Source: 2-02-FULL-44-35 sp964629505 (GTDB lineage Bacteria > Patescibacteriota > Minisyncoccia > Phycocordibacterales > DSPV01). From it: a stretch of 28,968 bases of DNA. The notes beneath the pieces were generated by a model. That model was not told the origin of the DNA. It worked only from the letters and a program-made list of their open reading frames with translations, and made no database searches. The DNA is taken from NCBI GenBank assembly GCA_964629505.1, contig CAZVQR010000002.1, forward strand, positions 1 to 28,968. Reading direction: 5' to 3'. Shown piece by piece: positions 13,974-22,229 of the stretch. How positions within the stretch are numbered: the stretch's first letter is position 1; each line of letters opens with the position of its first letter. Position numbers and translations under genes: made by a program.

Positions 13974-15725
13974 TTATTCGGATACCACACGCAAAACTTC
14001 TTCAATGGTCGTCAGACCTTGAACCGCTTTGAAAATGCCGTCTTCAATCATCGTCAACATTCCCTCTTTTTTTGCCTGCTCTTCAATGGTTTTGGAAGTG
14101 GCGCTTTTCATAACCAGTTCCCGAATGGACGGCGTCACTTTCAAGGCTTCGTAAATGCCGATCCGGCCCTTGTAGCCGTCTTCGGCTTCGGCGGATTTTT
14201 TCGGCCGATAAAAAGGAATCTTTTCCCAGGTGGCAAATTTGTCCACGATTTTTTCTTCGCGCAATTGTTTCAAAATCCGATCCAAATCAACCAATTTTTT
14301 CAACGACTCCATACCAGACTTGGTCAGAAATTGCTTCTCTTTGGAGCCGGCTAACTTTCTGACCAGCCGCTGGCCAATAATCAAACCAACCGTAGAGACA
14401 ATCAAAAACGGCTCGCATTTCATATCCAAAAGGCGCGGAATCGCGCCGGCGGCCGAATTGGTGTGTAAAGTGGAAAGCACCAAGTGACCGGTCAAGGACG
14501 CGTTGATCGCCAAAGAAGCGGTTTCATTATCGCGAATTTCACCAACCATTATTATATCCGGGTCCTGGCGAACCAAAGTGCGCAAACCGGATGCGAAAAC
14601 AAAACCGATTTCCGGTCGAACTTGCGTTTGATTAATGCGCGCCATTTGGTATTCAATCGGGTCTTCAATAGTGGAAATGTTTACCTGCGGCGTATTCAAA
14701 ATATCCAAAGCGGTGTAAAGCGTCGTCGTTTTACCCGAACCAGTAGGACCAGTGGTTAAAATCATGCCCGTTGTTTGTTTCAAACCGTGATGAAAATCTT
14801 CCAGCGCCCGGCCATGAAAACCCAAACCCTCCAAAGTGAAGCCGGAAACGCTTTCTCGCAACAACCGCATCACCGATTTTTCGCCGTAATAAGTCGGCAA
14901 AATGGAGACGCGGAAAGAAACTTTCTCCTGGCCAGTATCCACCTTGAACCGGCCATCTTGGGGCAACCGCTTTTCGTCCAGTTTCAAATTAGACAACACT
15001 TTAATGCGGGCAATGATGCCGGAAACCACGGTGCGGGGCAAAACCATGGCGTCGCGCAAAATACCGTCAATCCGGTAGCGCACCAAGGTCTCCGTTTCCA
15101 ACGGCTCAATGTGAATATCGGAAGCGTTTTGTAAAATCGCGTGCTTCAAAAGCGTGTCCACGATTTTGACAATCGGCAATTCTTCCGCCTGCTTTTTTAA
15201 ATCCTTATCAGAAAGATTCTCGCCGGTTTTTTCCAGAATAGTTTTGAAACTGGCTGTCTCTCTTTCAATGATGTCGCCGAATTCCGCTTTCAAACTTTTC
15301 TGATACTGGAGCAAGGCGCTTTTGATGGATTCGGCACTGGTCAAGCGCGGCAAAATTTTCAAGCCGACTTTTTTCTTGACAAAATCAATCGCCGCCAAAT
15401 CGTCAATATCAAGCATCGCCACTTCCAACGCATCGACGCTTTTTCGGAAGGCGATAATGTTGTGGTTGCGAGCAATCGGTTCGGGAATCAGCGCCAACGT
15501 GTCAAAGTCCAATTTTTGACCCGACAAATCCACAAAAGGAATGCCCAAAATGTAGGCTTCAATTCGCTTCAAATCGTCTTTGGAAATTTTGCCCGACGCT
15601 GTCAAAATATCGCCAACCTTAATGTCTTTTTTGGCCGCTTCCTTTTCGGCAGCCTCAAAGTCCGCTCGGGATACCAAACCCGAATCAAGGACAAACTTTT
15701 TGAATTGGTCTCTGGCAATGAGCAT
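13974..15725 (-). CDS. pilB: type IV pilus assembly ATPase
   Basis: This 583-residue hexameric ATPase drives pilus extension from the cytoplasmic face. The N-terminal MshEN/GspE-N domain covers about 1-145. The linker PIVKIVDTLLKHAILQNASD precedes the core. Walker A GPTGSGKT is at 326-333, the Asp box IEDPIE at 353-358, Walker B IIMVGEIRD at 391-399 and the His box between H414 and H421. The zinc-binding tetracysteine usual between Walker B and the C-terminus is absent; RLVRKLAGSKEKQFLTKSG stands there. It starts directly after the ndk stop (TAAATG), so the two are coupled. No retraction ATPase PilT is seen in the window. Confidence 0.96.
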   Translation of the reverse strand: MLIARDQFKKFVLDSGLVSRADFEAAEKEAAKKDIKVGDILTASGKISKDDLKRIEAYILGIPFVDLSGQKLDFDTLALIPEPIARNHNIIAFRKSVDALEVAMLDIDDLAAIDFVKKKVGLKILPRLTSAESIKSALLQYQKSLKAEFGDIIERETASFKTILEKTGENLSDKDLKKQAEELPIVKIVDTLLKHAILQNASDIHIEPLETETLVRYRIDGILRDAMVLPRTVVSGIIARIKVLSNLKLDEKRLPQDGRFKVDTGQEKVSFRVSILPTYYGEKSVMRLLRESVSGFTLEGLGFHGRALEDFHHGLKQTTGMILTTGPTGSGKTTTLYTALDILNTPQVNISTIEDPIEYQMARINQTQVRPEIGFVFASGLRTLVRQDPDIIMVGEIRDNETASLAINASLTGHLVLSTLHTNSAAGAIPRLLDMKCEPFLIVSTVGLIIGQRLVRKLAGSKEKQFLTKSGMESLKKLVDLDRILKQLREEKIVDKFATWEKIPFYRPKKSAEAEDGYKGRIGIYEALKVTPSIRELVMKSATSKTIEEQAKKEGMLTMIEDGIFKAVQGLTTIEEVLRVVSE

Positions 15726-16331
15726 TTATTCCAAAATACCGTCTAAATTCACATCATACAAAATTTTTTCTTGGATAAGTTGATATTTGTGAACTTCTTG
15801 AGCGGCAAACCAATGATTAATTTCCATATTCGCTTCTGCCGGCGAACCGGAGGCATGAATCAAATTCCGAACCGCTCGGCCATCAGCGTCGGACATTTGG
15901 TAAGAATCCAAAACGAAGTCGCCGCGAATCGTGCCGACATCGGAAGTCAAGGGCTCGGTGCCGCCGGTGATTTTTCGAACGATTTTAACGGCGTGCGCGC
16001 CTTGCCAAACCATTACCACTACCGGACCAGAGACCAGATATTTTTTCAGATTGGCTAAAATTTTCGCCGTGATTACCAAGGGGTCTTCGAACGGCGGCTT
16101 CAAACCTTTGTCTTGGTAAGATTTTATCGTCTTCTCGCCAGTCAGTCGCCGCCAATTCGGGTCCAAAGTGTAATGCTGTTCAACCTGCTCGACCGACGGC
16201 ACAAGCATTTTCAAAGCGGCTAATTTCAAACCGGCTTGTTCAAAACGCTTGATAATTTCGCCGATAAGCGAACGCTGAACGCCATCGGGCTTCACAATCA
16301 CCAAAGTTTGTTCGTATTTAGGATGCGGCAT
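15726..16331 (-). CDS. ndk: nucleoside diphosphate kinase with internal insertion
   Basis: This enzyme transfers the gamma phosphate between nucleoside triphosphates and diphosphates. Signatures are VIVKPDGVQR (12-20), SGPVVVMVWQG (101-111) and NLIHASGSPAEANMEI with catalytic H159. The protein has 201 residues against about 140 usually. The extra length is an insertion around residues 53-99, between the early HY motif and SGPVV, plus a C-terminal tail. I believe similar long forms occur in other CPR genomes. It heads the pilus operon: its TAA abuts the pilB ATG. The upstream gap to the large ATPase gene is 67 nt and carries GTTACAAG-type repeats and a possible -10 TATACA. Confidence 0.94.
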   Translation of the reverse strand: MPHPKYEQTLVIVKPDGVQRSLIGEIIKRFEQAGLKLAALKMLVPSVEQVEQHYTLDPNWRRLTGEKTIKSYQDKGLKPPFEDPLVITAKILANLKKYLVSGPVVVMVWQGAHAVKIVRKITGGTEPLTSDVGTIRGDFVLDSYQMSDADGRAVRNLIHASGSPAEANMEINHWFAAQEVHKYQLIQEKILYDVNLDGILE

Positions 16332-16334
16332 GGT

Positions 16335-16365
16335 CTTGTAACTTTTAATGTATAACTTGTAACTT
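16335..16365. repeat. short GTTACAAG-type repeats before ndk
   Basis: CTTGTAACTT at 16335-16344 recurs as ACTTGTAACTTG at 16354-16365. The same words form a tandem array at 22748-22771 before another gene. Confidence 0.45.
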
Positions 16366-16398
16366 GAAAAACAATATCAAAATATTACCACATTAAAT

Positions 16399-19164
16399 TT
16401 ATTTCTGATACTTCGCCGAAACTTCGGCTTCTACGGCGGAGCGTTCGCGGCCAAATTTGAGATAAGAAAGCTCTTTGAGCTGGTCCACTTGGGCGGGATT
16501 GCCGCGGCTAGGCGTGATGGTTTCCATAGAAAACGGCTTGACCGTTTTGCCGTGAGCCAAAAGTTTGATATAAGCGTTGTAATTATCCAAATTCATCAAA
16601 TCCTTGGCGGTAAAAACAGGCGCGAATTGTTTTTCCAAAAACTCCGCGTCCTCAGCGCCCACCCGAAAAGCGGCAATGGAACCGACATTGCCGAAAACCG
16701 AATCCTTAATTTTCTCATCCAACTGTTTGATGAACTGATGAGCAACAGAAAGCGCCAGCCGATACTTGCGAGCTTCAGAGAGAATCGTGGCAATGGAATC
16801 GGTGGTGATGTTTTGAAATTCGTCTATATATAAATAGAATGGGGGCAAATCTTTACCCAAAGAATCCACCCGCGACAAAGCCGCCATCAAAATTTTGCCG
16901 ACGATAATCAGGCCGATTAAATTGGCATTTATGTCGCCCAGCCGGCCCTTGGACAAATTGACCAGCATAATTTTTTTGTTGTCCATAATATCGCGTAAAT
17001 TCCATGAGGATTTTTCTTGAGCGATAATCGGCCGCATAATGTCGTTCGCCAAAAACACATCAAACTTACTGGTGATGTAAGGCACGATATTAGCCAAAGC
17101 TGCTTCACCACCGGCTTTTTCCGCCACTTCTCGCCAAAACTGAACCACCACCGGATTTTTACAGCGGGAAAGTTTCAAATCCCGAAAAGTTTTATTAGAG
17201 AGCGCCCGCGACACATCAATTAAAGTGGAGCCGGACTCGGGGTCTTCAATCACCAGGAGCGTGGCGTTGCGGAAATATTGCTCAAACATAGGCCCCATTG
17301 ATTCGGGGATGGCGCCGTAAAGTTTTTGGAAAATACTGAACAATTCATTGACGACAAAAGTTTTCTGCTCGGGAAAAGCTCGATTGTATTCCAACATATT
17401 CAAAGCCATCGGTCGCGGGGTGTAAGCCGGGTCAAAATAAATCACATCTTCGTAACGGCTGGCTGGAATTTGCGCCAAAATATCCTGGATGTCCGAGCCG
17501 TGCGGGTCAATAAAGCAGACACCTTCACCGCGAGCAATATCTTGAACAATCATATTTTTCAAAAACGCGGTCTTGCCCGTGCCGGTCTGACCGATGGTGT
17601 AAAAATGGCGCAAGCGGTCTTCCGGCGCCAAGAAAATTTTCGTCTCGGCGTTGCGGTCACGATTAACGCCAAGCAAAGTGCCAGTAGCAGACAAACCCAG
17701 CGGCGCCGGCGCCGTCGCCGCTTTGGAAATTTTGAGTTGCGGCGCGGCGCTGATGGTCTGGCCCGGCAAGTGCATTATAGTAGTTAGCTCGCGCAGGTTC
17801 AGAGGCAAACCAGTGCGCTCATCAAACAGCCGATAGGAAAAATCATGGAGCAAATCCGTTAGGCGACCACGCTGTTTTCTTTCAAAAATAATCTTATTGC
17901 CATGATGCGAGTTTTCCAATTGATTGAAAGCTGATTCCAAGTCCGCCAAAATATCTTCCGCTTCCCTTTCCGTTCGCGCCGAAGCAATCAGCCGAACACC
18001 GGCAGAAATTATCGGCGTGGCAATTTTTTGTTTAATATTTTCTACCGCTTTCTCATCTACTTTTGGCGGTTCTTTGATTTTCTTTTCTGCCTCTTTTTCT
18101 TTTTTCTTTGACGAACTGAATAATTCTTGAGCCGCCTCGCGGGTAAATTTCCAAGCGTGTTGGCCGAAAGTGTCGGGAATATCCGTCGCTTCGCCAATTT
18201 TTTCACCTTTAGTAATCTGGTCTAGCGCGTGTTTGTAACGCTGATGATACTTATCGCCGGCTGGCGAAAAAATAATCTGAATTGCCGCTCCTTCTCCCAC
18301 CTCCTTGATTTTTGAGAAACTGTTTAATATGACATTTAATGGGTCATGGTCAAATTGCTCATAGGTTTTCAAAGGAAAAATCGGATTATTGCCGAGCGTC
18401 GCCACCGAACCAACAGCCGAACCGGTATCATTGAAAATGTTGTAATCGTCCTTGCGCTCGGCGATTTTAGCGTTGGGAAAAATTGAAAGAATCTGTTTTT
18501 CAAAAAGATTTTTCTTGGAATCAGGCACGGCGGCGTAAAAAATGAATTCGCTGCCTTTATTCTCCACCGCCAATTCCAAAGTAAAGTAATTGGGTCCAGT
18601 GATTTTTTCGTCGGCGACGGAAAGCATACCAGCGTAAAATTGTTCCATTGACGATAGGAGTTCTTTTAGGGTCTTCGGCTTGTCTTCTTTGGCCGCTTCC
18701 GGCAAATTGATTTCGTAAAGTGTCATCTGCAAAGCACGGAACAAATAATTTTTTTTGCCCAAACCGATGTCAAAACCGGCCTTGACCAATTGGACTAAAA
18801 ATTTTTCAAAATCGTCGTCCAAGTGTGGGTTGCGAAATCGCGCCACCACCGCCATTGCGTTCTTTATGCCCTTGGTGCGAATGATTTGAATCAGCTCCAG
18901 CATTTGCTGGTCGTGCGATTCCGGCGACAAACCGAGCGCCAAACTTTCCGTTTGCTCTTCTGGCAAATGGTGTGCCTCATGCAAAACCGTTTCCGCCGGC
19001 ACTTCACGATATCGTTTCACTTCCTCTTGAGCCAATCGCTCACGCGAGCTTTCTACTCCATTTTCTTTCAGCACGCGCTCGCGCCGCTCCACTTCAGCCC
19101 GCAAAAAATCCAGCTCCGCCTCGGGAGTTTTAAATTTTTCTCGAACTGTTGAACGGGTTTCCAT
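16399..19164 (-). CDS. TraG/VirD4-like (HerA-type) membrane-associated DNA-handling ATPase
   Basis: This 921-residue protein is a P-loop ATPase of the FtsK/HerA/TraG group. The N-terminal 60 residues form a charged coiled coil. Residues about 85-470 are a conserved region of unknown fold, with a Lys/Glu-rich stretch at 351-380. Walker A GQTGTGKT is at 525-532, IDPHGS at 552-557, and Walker B YLYIDEF at 778-783. AHQFIKQL (808-815) is the sensor region and FRVGAEDAEFL lies at 833-843. No transmembrane helix is obvious. Family members couple DNA to secretion or conjugation channels. Here it lies upstream of ndk and the pilus operon, so a role in DNA uptake or transfer is plausible but unproven. 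The promoter suggests leaderless mRNA. Confidence 0.85.
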   Translation of the reverse strand: METRSTVREKFKTPEAELDFLRAEVERRERVLKENGVESSRERLAQEEVKRYREVPAETVLHEAHHLPEEQTESLALGLSPESHDQQMLELIQIIRTKGIKNAMAVVARFRNPHLDDDFEKFLVQLVKAGFDIGLGKKNYLFRALQMTLYEINLPEAAKEDKPKTLKELLSSMEQFYAGMLSVADEKITGPNYFTLELAVENKGSEFIFYAAVPDSKKNLFEKQILSIFPNAKIAERKDDYNIFNDTGSAVGSVATLGNNPIFPLKTYEQFDHDPLNVILNSFSKIKEVGEGAAIQIIFSPAGDKYHQRYKHALDQITKGEKIGEATDIPDTFGQHAWKFTREAAQELFSSSKKKEKEAEKKIKEPPKVDEKAVENIKQKIATPIISAGVRLIASARTEREAEDILADLESAFNQLENSHHGNKIIFERKQRGRLTDLLHDFSYRLFDERTGLPLNLRELTTIMHLPGQTISAAPQLKISKAATAPAPLGLSATGTLLGVNRDRNAETKIFLAPEDRLRHFYTIGQTGTGKTAFLKNMIVQDIARGEGVCFIDPHGSDIQDILAQIPASRYEDVIYFDPAYTPRPMALNMLEYNRAFPEQKTFVVNELFSIFQKLYGAIPESMGPMFEQYFRNATLLVIEDPESGSTLIDVSRALSNKTFRDLKLSRCKNPVVVQFWREVAEKAGGEAALANIVPYITSKFDVFLANDIMRPIIAQEKSSWNLRDIMDNKKIMLVNLSKGRLGDINANLIGLIIVGKILMAALSRVDSLGKDLPPFYLYIDEFQNITTDSIATILSEARKYRLALSVAHQFIKQLDEKIKDSVFGNVGSIAAFRVGAEDAEFLEKQFAPVFTAKDLMNLDNYNAYIKLLAHGKTVKPFSMETITPSRGNPAQVDQLKELSYLKFGRERSAVEAEVSAKYQK

Positions 19165-19171
19165 CCACTAC

Positions 19172-19177
19172 ATTATA
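19172..19177 (-). promoter_or_regulatory. -10 box of the TraG-like gene, likely leaderless
   Basis: Leftward TATAAT is followed by 7 nt (GTAGTGG) and the ATG at 19164. No convincing -35 or TGn extension is seen. Confidence 0.55.
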
Positions 19178-19202
19178 TCCCGAATTACAAAAGGAAAACA
19201 TC

Positions 19203-19257
19203 ACCACCCCTTAATTCCCCTCCTTGATAAGGAGGGGTGGCCGAAGGCCTGGGTGGT
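19203..19257. repeat. palindromic repeat unit with three-way-junction fold
   Basis: ACCACCC (19203-19209) pairs with GGGTGGT (19251-19257). Inside are CCCCTCCTT/AAGGAGGGG around GAT (19217-19237) and GGCC/GGCC around GAA (19239-19249). I recall similar CCCCTCCTT palindromes scattered in many bacterial genomes; only one copy is here. Confidence 0.6.
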
Positions 19258-19327
19258 TAAAACCACATTTGACAAATTTTGTTTTTGAGCGAAACTAAAA
19301 GCAGAAGAAGCGAGCAGAAAGGCTTAT

Positions 19328-19531
19328 ATGAAAAGTTTTAGCGATGTAAGAGAAGCGGCGCTTTTGATTTTAGTCAGCCAACTAAAAGGTGTAACCCCGC
19401 ATGGCACGGAAATCTGTATCTCTTGCCACAAAGATACTGGCGTCCTCGCCAGTATTGATGTCCGTTTGCGCAAAAACTACATCACCAGTCAAGGGCAATT
19501 ATGTGAAGGTTGCGCCGAAATGTTCTGCTGA
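19328..19531 (+). CDS. small zinc-ribbon-like protein
   Basis: This 67-residue protein has two CxxC knuckles, C30-I-S-C33 and C59-E-G-C62, an ideal spacing for one bound zinc. It is otherwise a helix (VREAALLILVSQLKG) and a beta pair (TGVLASIDVRLRKNYITSQG). I do not recognise the family; compact ribbons like this often bind nucleic acid or proteins. The Shine-Dalgarno AAAGG at 19318-19322 is 5 nt before the ATG. A TTGACA lies at 19269-19274, with only a weak -10 after it. A strong terminator follows 21 nt after the stop. It is one of three isolated plus-strand genes in this otherwise minus-strand region. Confidence 0.75.
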   Translation: MKSFSDVREAALLILVSQLKGVTPHGTEICISCHKDTGVLASIDVRLRKNYITSQGQLCEGCAEMFC

Positions 19532-19552
19532 CCGAACAACCAAAACCGCCTC

Positions 19553-19586
19553 GCCCCTCCTCTGAATGAAGAGGGGCTGTTTTTTT
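19553..19586 (+). terminator. intrinsic terminator of zinc-ribbon gene
   Basis: GCCCCTC pairs with GAGGGGC around an 11-nt loop and is followed by TGTTTTTTT. Confidence 0.88.
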
Positions 19587-19601
19587 CAAATTTTAAATTT
19601 T

Positions 19602-19631
19602 CACCTAAATTTGCTATCGCAAAATTAGGTG
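19602..19631 (-). terminator. inverted repeat after the 855-residue surface-protein gene
   Basis: CACCTAAATTTGC and GCAAAATTAGGTG pair at 12 of 13 positions around TATC. It is 30 nt beyond the stop at 19662. The leftward tail is AAAATTTAAAATTTG, a poor U tract, so terminator function is tentative. Confidence 0.45.
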
Positions 19632-19644
19632 CGAACTGGATTTG

Positions 19645-19674
19645 ATTAACTCAAAAAGATATTAACTCAAAAAG
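19645..19674. repeat. tandem duplication across a stop codon
   Basis: ATTAACTCAAAAAG occurs twice, at 19645-19658 and 19661-19674. The right-hand copy includes the stop codon of the large surface-protein gene. Confidence 0.7.
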
Positions 19675-22229
19675 CTGGTGAAGGCCTGGCGGAATTTGCG
19701 AACATAAAAACGATTAGAAGAAGCAAAGAAAGTCCCGATGATAATCAAGACTAACCAATTCAAACTGCGCGGTATAGTAACAAACGGCAAGCCGGCAAAA
19801 ACCGCCGCCGTTTGGCTTAAATCGTAGCTCGGTCGAGAAACGAAAACCATTTTACCGAAGAAGTCGGAATCAAATGGCTGAAACGGCGGAAAGGCGCTGA
19901 TATTTTTACCGCCGGCGGCATTGCTTGACCCGCCCGATTTAGTTTTTTCTATCGGCTTCAGCTCGCGCTCAATGTCGGACGGTCCCGGCACGGCGGTGGT
20001 GTCCGACACCGCAGGCGCGGCCGAAGCCAGAACCGGTTCGGATTGCGGCAACCACTCGTCACCCATCATAACAACCATCGTTGACGCCTCGTTTGACTCG
20101 GCGAACCAGCCGTAAAACGGGTTAAGCGACTCGTGGCGACTAAACGCCTTCACCTTGGCGGTGTTGGTGTAGCGGCCGGCGGGCACCCCCGGCGGGAAAA
20201 AAGAACTGTAAGTTACGGTAATCTCTTCTTTTGGAAAAATCGTTTCAAGCGGCCAGCGCTGTTCACCCACCACCTTGCCATTCTGGTCAGTTAAGGTATC
20301 AATGAGCTCGGCGCGGTAGGCCTCGCCACCGTCATTTTTGACGACAATTCTGTAATCAACGGTAGTAGAAGCGTAAATTATCGCCGGGCTCGTGCGTTCC
20401 TTGGTCAAGGAAAGTATCGGGTCAGCCGTGAAGTTAACCCTGGCTCCATTCACAAGCAAATTCTCTCGTAGCCGTCGCATAACCATGAGTAAGGTGTCGG
20501 TATTGTCGGCCGTATTAGCGTCAGTTTCTGTCTCCATCACCGTTACAGTGCCGTGGGCGATTGTTTCTCCATACTGAAGCTGTCCAGTTACATCCGCATC
20601 ATAAGTGAGATCTCTGGTCGCACCCGGAGCGAGGTTCCCGATTTGCCAAACCGCTTCGCCCCCAGCAACGTTCGCAAAACTGCCAAATTCAAGAACGTGG
20701 GTGCCCGGCCGAAACCGAAGCGTCACGTTACTCGCCTCGGCGTCGCCATGATTGGCTACCGTAAAACGATAACGGACTTTGTTGCCCGGTTCCAGTGCCC
20801 CCGGCACCTCGGCCGCGCCACCCACCCAGAGGTCTGGTTGACCAAAGGAAAAGTTGCCACCCCAATCGCCGAAGATGTTGAAGATGGCGAGAACCCAGTT
20901 AGAACCGATCACGTTCGTGTTGGCGACATTTATAACATTGGCGGCGGCGTAAGCGTCGCCGGTATTAACCTCCGCTTTGCCCTCACCGCTTTTCGCTTTA
21001 TTCTCACCGGTCAAAGCGTAAACCGAGATGTCGTTTTGGATGGAAACATTATTACTGTTTGAAACATTAAGCGCCGACGAAACGGTGGAAGTTGAGGAGG
21101 CGTTCTCATCGTCAGCTTCATCGCCAACCGAGAAAAGTTCCATCCCAAACGGCGTCTCGCGCCAGCGCATGCCGTCGGGTAAATTAAAAACACTGCCGCC
21201 CCAGCGGCCGAAGACGCGCACCAAGATTGAAACCTTGGCGCCACCGAAAATGTTTTGATTGACTTGGTTTATCACGTTGGAACCGGCAAAAGCGGCGCCG
21301 GTATTTACACTCGCATCGTTCGCACCGGACTCGGCGCTGTTTCCGCCCGTGTCGGCGACGGTATCAAGATTACTTGAAACCGCCGCACTGTTTTCATTTT
21401 GCACGCTCGTCCCCGACGCCGTAGTCGCCCCCGGCCGGCGGCCTAAAAGAAAGCGGCTAAAGAAGTCGGCGTTCGGCAAAACCACATCGCCGCCCCAACT
21501 GCCGAAATTATTGAAAGTCATCAGAAAGTAAGTTGAGTCAACAATGTTGGTATTGACGACATTCATAACATTGGCGGCGGCGTAAGCGTCGCCGGAGGAA
21601 ACAGAGGCGTCACCGGAACCGGATTCGGCATTGTTTCTGTCGGTTCGAGATACAACCGCCACGCTATTCCTGACCTCGGCGGTATTTTGGTTTTCCACTC
21701 GGGGCGGGTGGGTGCCGAGATTCCCACACTCGGATGACTCGCAAGGTAATTCTGTCGGCGAAGAACTGGCAACCGGTTCCATGGTCGGCCGCAAATCAAG
21801 GTGGCCAAACGAGCCGAACATATTACTTAAAAACAGAAATAAACCGTTGGAGTTGAAGAGATTGATATTGACGACATTCAAAAGATTAGCGACAGCAACG
21901 GCTTGGCCGGACTCTACGGAAACACCGACGCTCCCGCCCGCTTGATTGTCTCCAGTCGCCACCTCGCTCACCGTGTCAGAAAGCGAAACCGCTTGCCCCG
22001 TATCAATCTGTGGGGCGTCGCCAGTTGTGATTTCAGTCGTTTCCTCAATTGGCGCGGCGACTTCTTCGGTTAGAACAACAATTTCTTCCGTCGGCGGGTT
22101 GTCGGTTGCGGGTTGTAGGTTATCGGTTATCTCCTCGGCAAAAATTGGCTTGAACGGCAACACCGCCAGCATAAAGCTAAACGCGATTACCAAGTTTCTT
22201 TTTTTAGAATTTAAAAATTGAAAAAACAT
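19662..22229 (-). CDS. large surface protein with four TG-repeat units, CARDB/DUF11-like domains and C-terminal anchor
   Basis: I chose ATG 22229 (855 residues); an ATG at 22268 adds 13 residues but overlaps the upstream gene by 65 nt. A signal peptide (MFFQFLNSKKRNLVIAFSF, cut near FA/EE) precedes a Thr/Glu-rich stretch. Four units of about 65 residues follow at roughly 80-145, 180-247, 277-345 and 393-458. Each has Asn-rich strands, an ESGxxxAxVxTG-like segment, AYAAANVINVxNTN and FNxFGxWGG. Two CARDB/DUF11-like domains cover about 475-590 and 605-720. A membrane helix near 822-840 and a basic tail form the anchor. A Ser/Pro/Gly linker precedes it. Probable role: cell-surface beta-solenoid protein; exact function unknown. 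The two upstream genes carry related repeats. Confidence 0.8.
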   Translation of the reverse strand: MFFQFLNSKKRNLVIAFSFMLAVLPFKPIFAEEITDNLQPATDNPPTEEIVVLTEEVAAPIEETTEITTGDAPQIDTGQAVSLSDTVSEVATGDNQAGGSVGVSVESGQAVAVANLLNVVNINLFNSNGLFLFLSNMFGSFGHLDLRPTMEPVASSSPTELPCESSECGNLGTHPPRVENQNTAEVRNSVAVVSRTDRNNAESGSGDASVSSGDAYAAANVMNVVNTNIVDSTYFLMTFNNFGSWGGDVVLPNADFFSRFLLGRRPGATTASGTSVQNENSAAVSSNLDTVADTGGNSAESGANDASVNTGAAFAGSNVINQVNQNIFGGAKVSILVRVFGRWGGSVFNLPDGMRWRETPFGMELFSVGDEADDENASSTSTVSSALNVSNSNNVSIQNDISVYALTGENKAKSGEGKAEVNTGDAYAAANVINVANTNVIGSNWVLAIFNIFGDWGGNFSFGQPDLWVGGAAEVPGALEPGNKVRYRFTVANHGDAEASNVTLRFRPGTHVLEFGSFANVAGGEAVWQIGNLAPGATRDLTYDADVTGQLQYGETIAHGTVTVMETETDANTADNTDTLLMVMRRLRENLLVNGARVNFTADPILSLTKERTSPAIIYASTTVDYRIVVKNDGGEAYRAELIDTLTDQNGKVVGEQRWPLETIFPKEEITVTYSSFFPPGVPAGRYTNTAKVKAFSRHESLNPFYGWFAESNEASTMVVMMGDEWLPQSEPVLASAAPAVSDTTAVPGPSDIERELKPIEKTKSGGSSNAAGGKNISAFPPFQPFDSDFFGKMVFVSRPSYDLSQTAAVFAGLPFVTIPRSLNWLVLIIIGTFFASSNRFYVRKFRQAFTSFLS

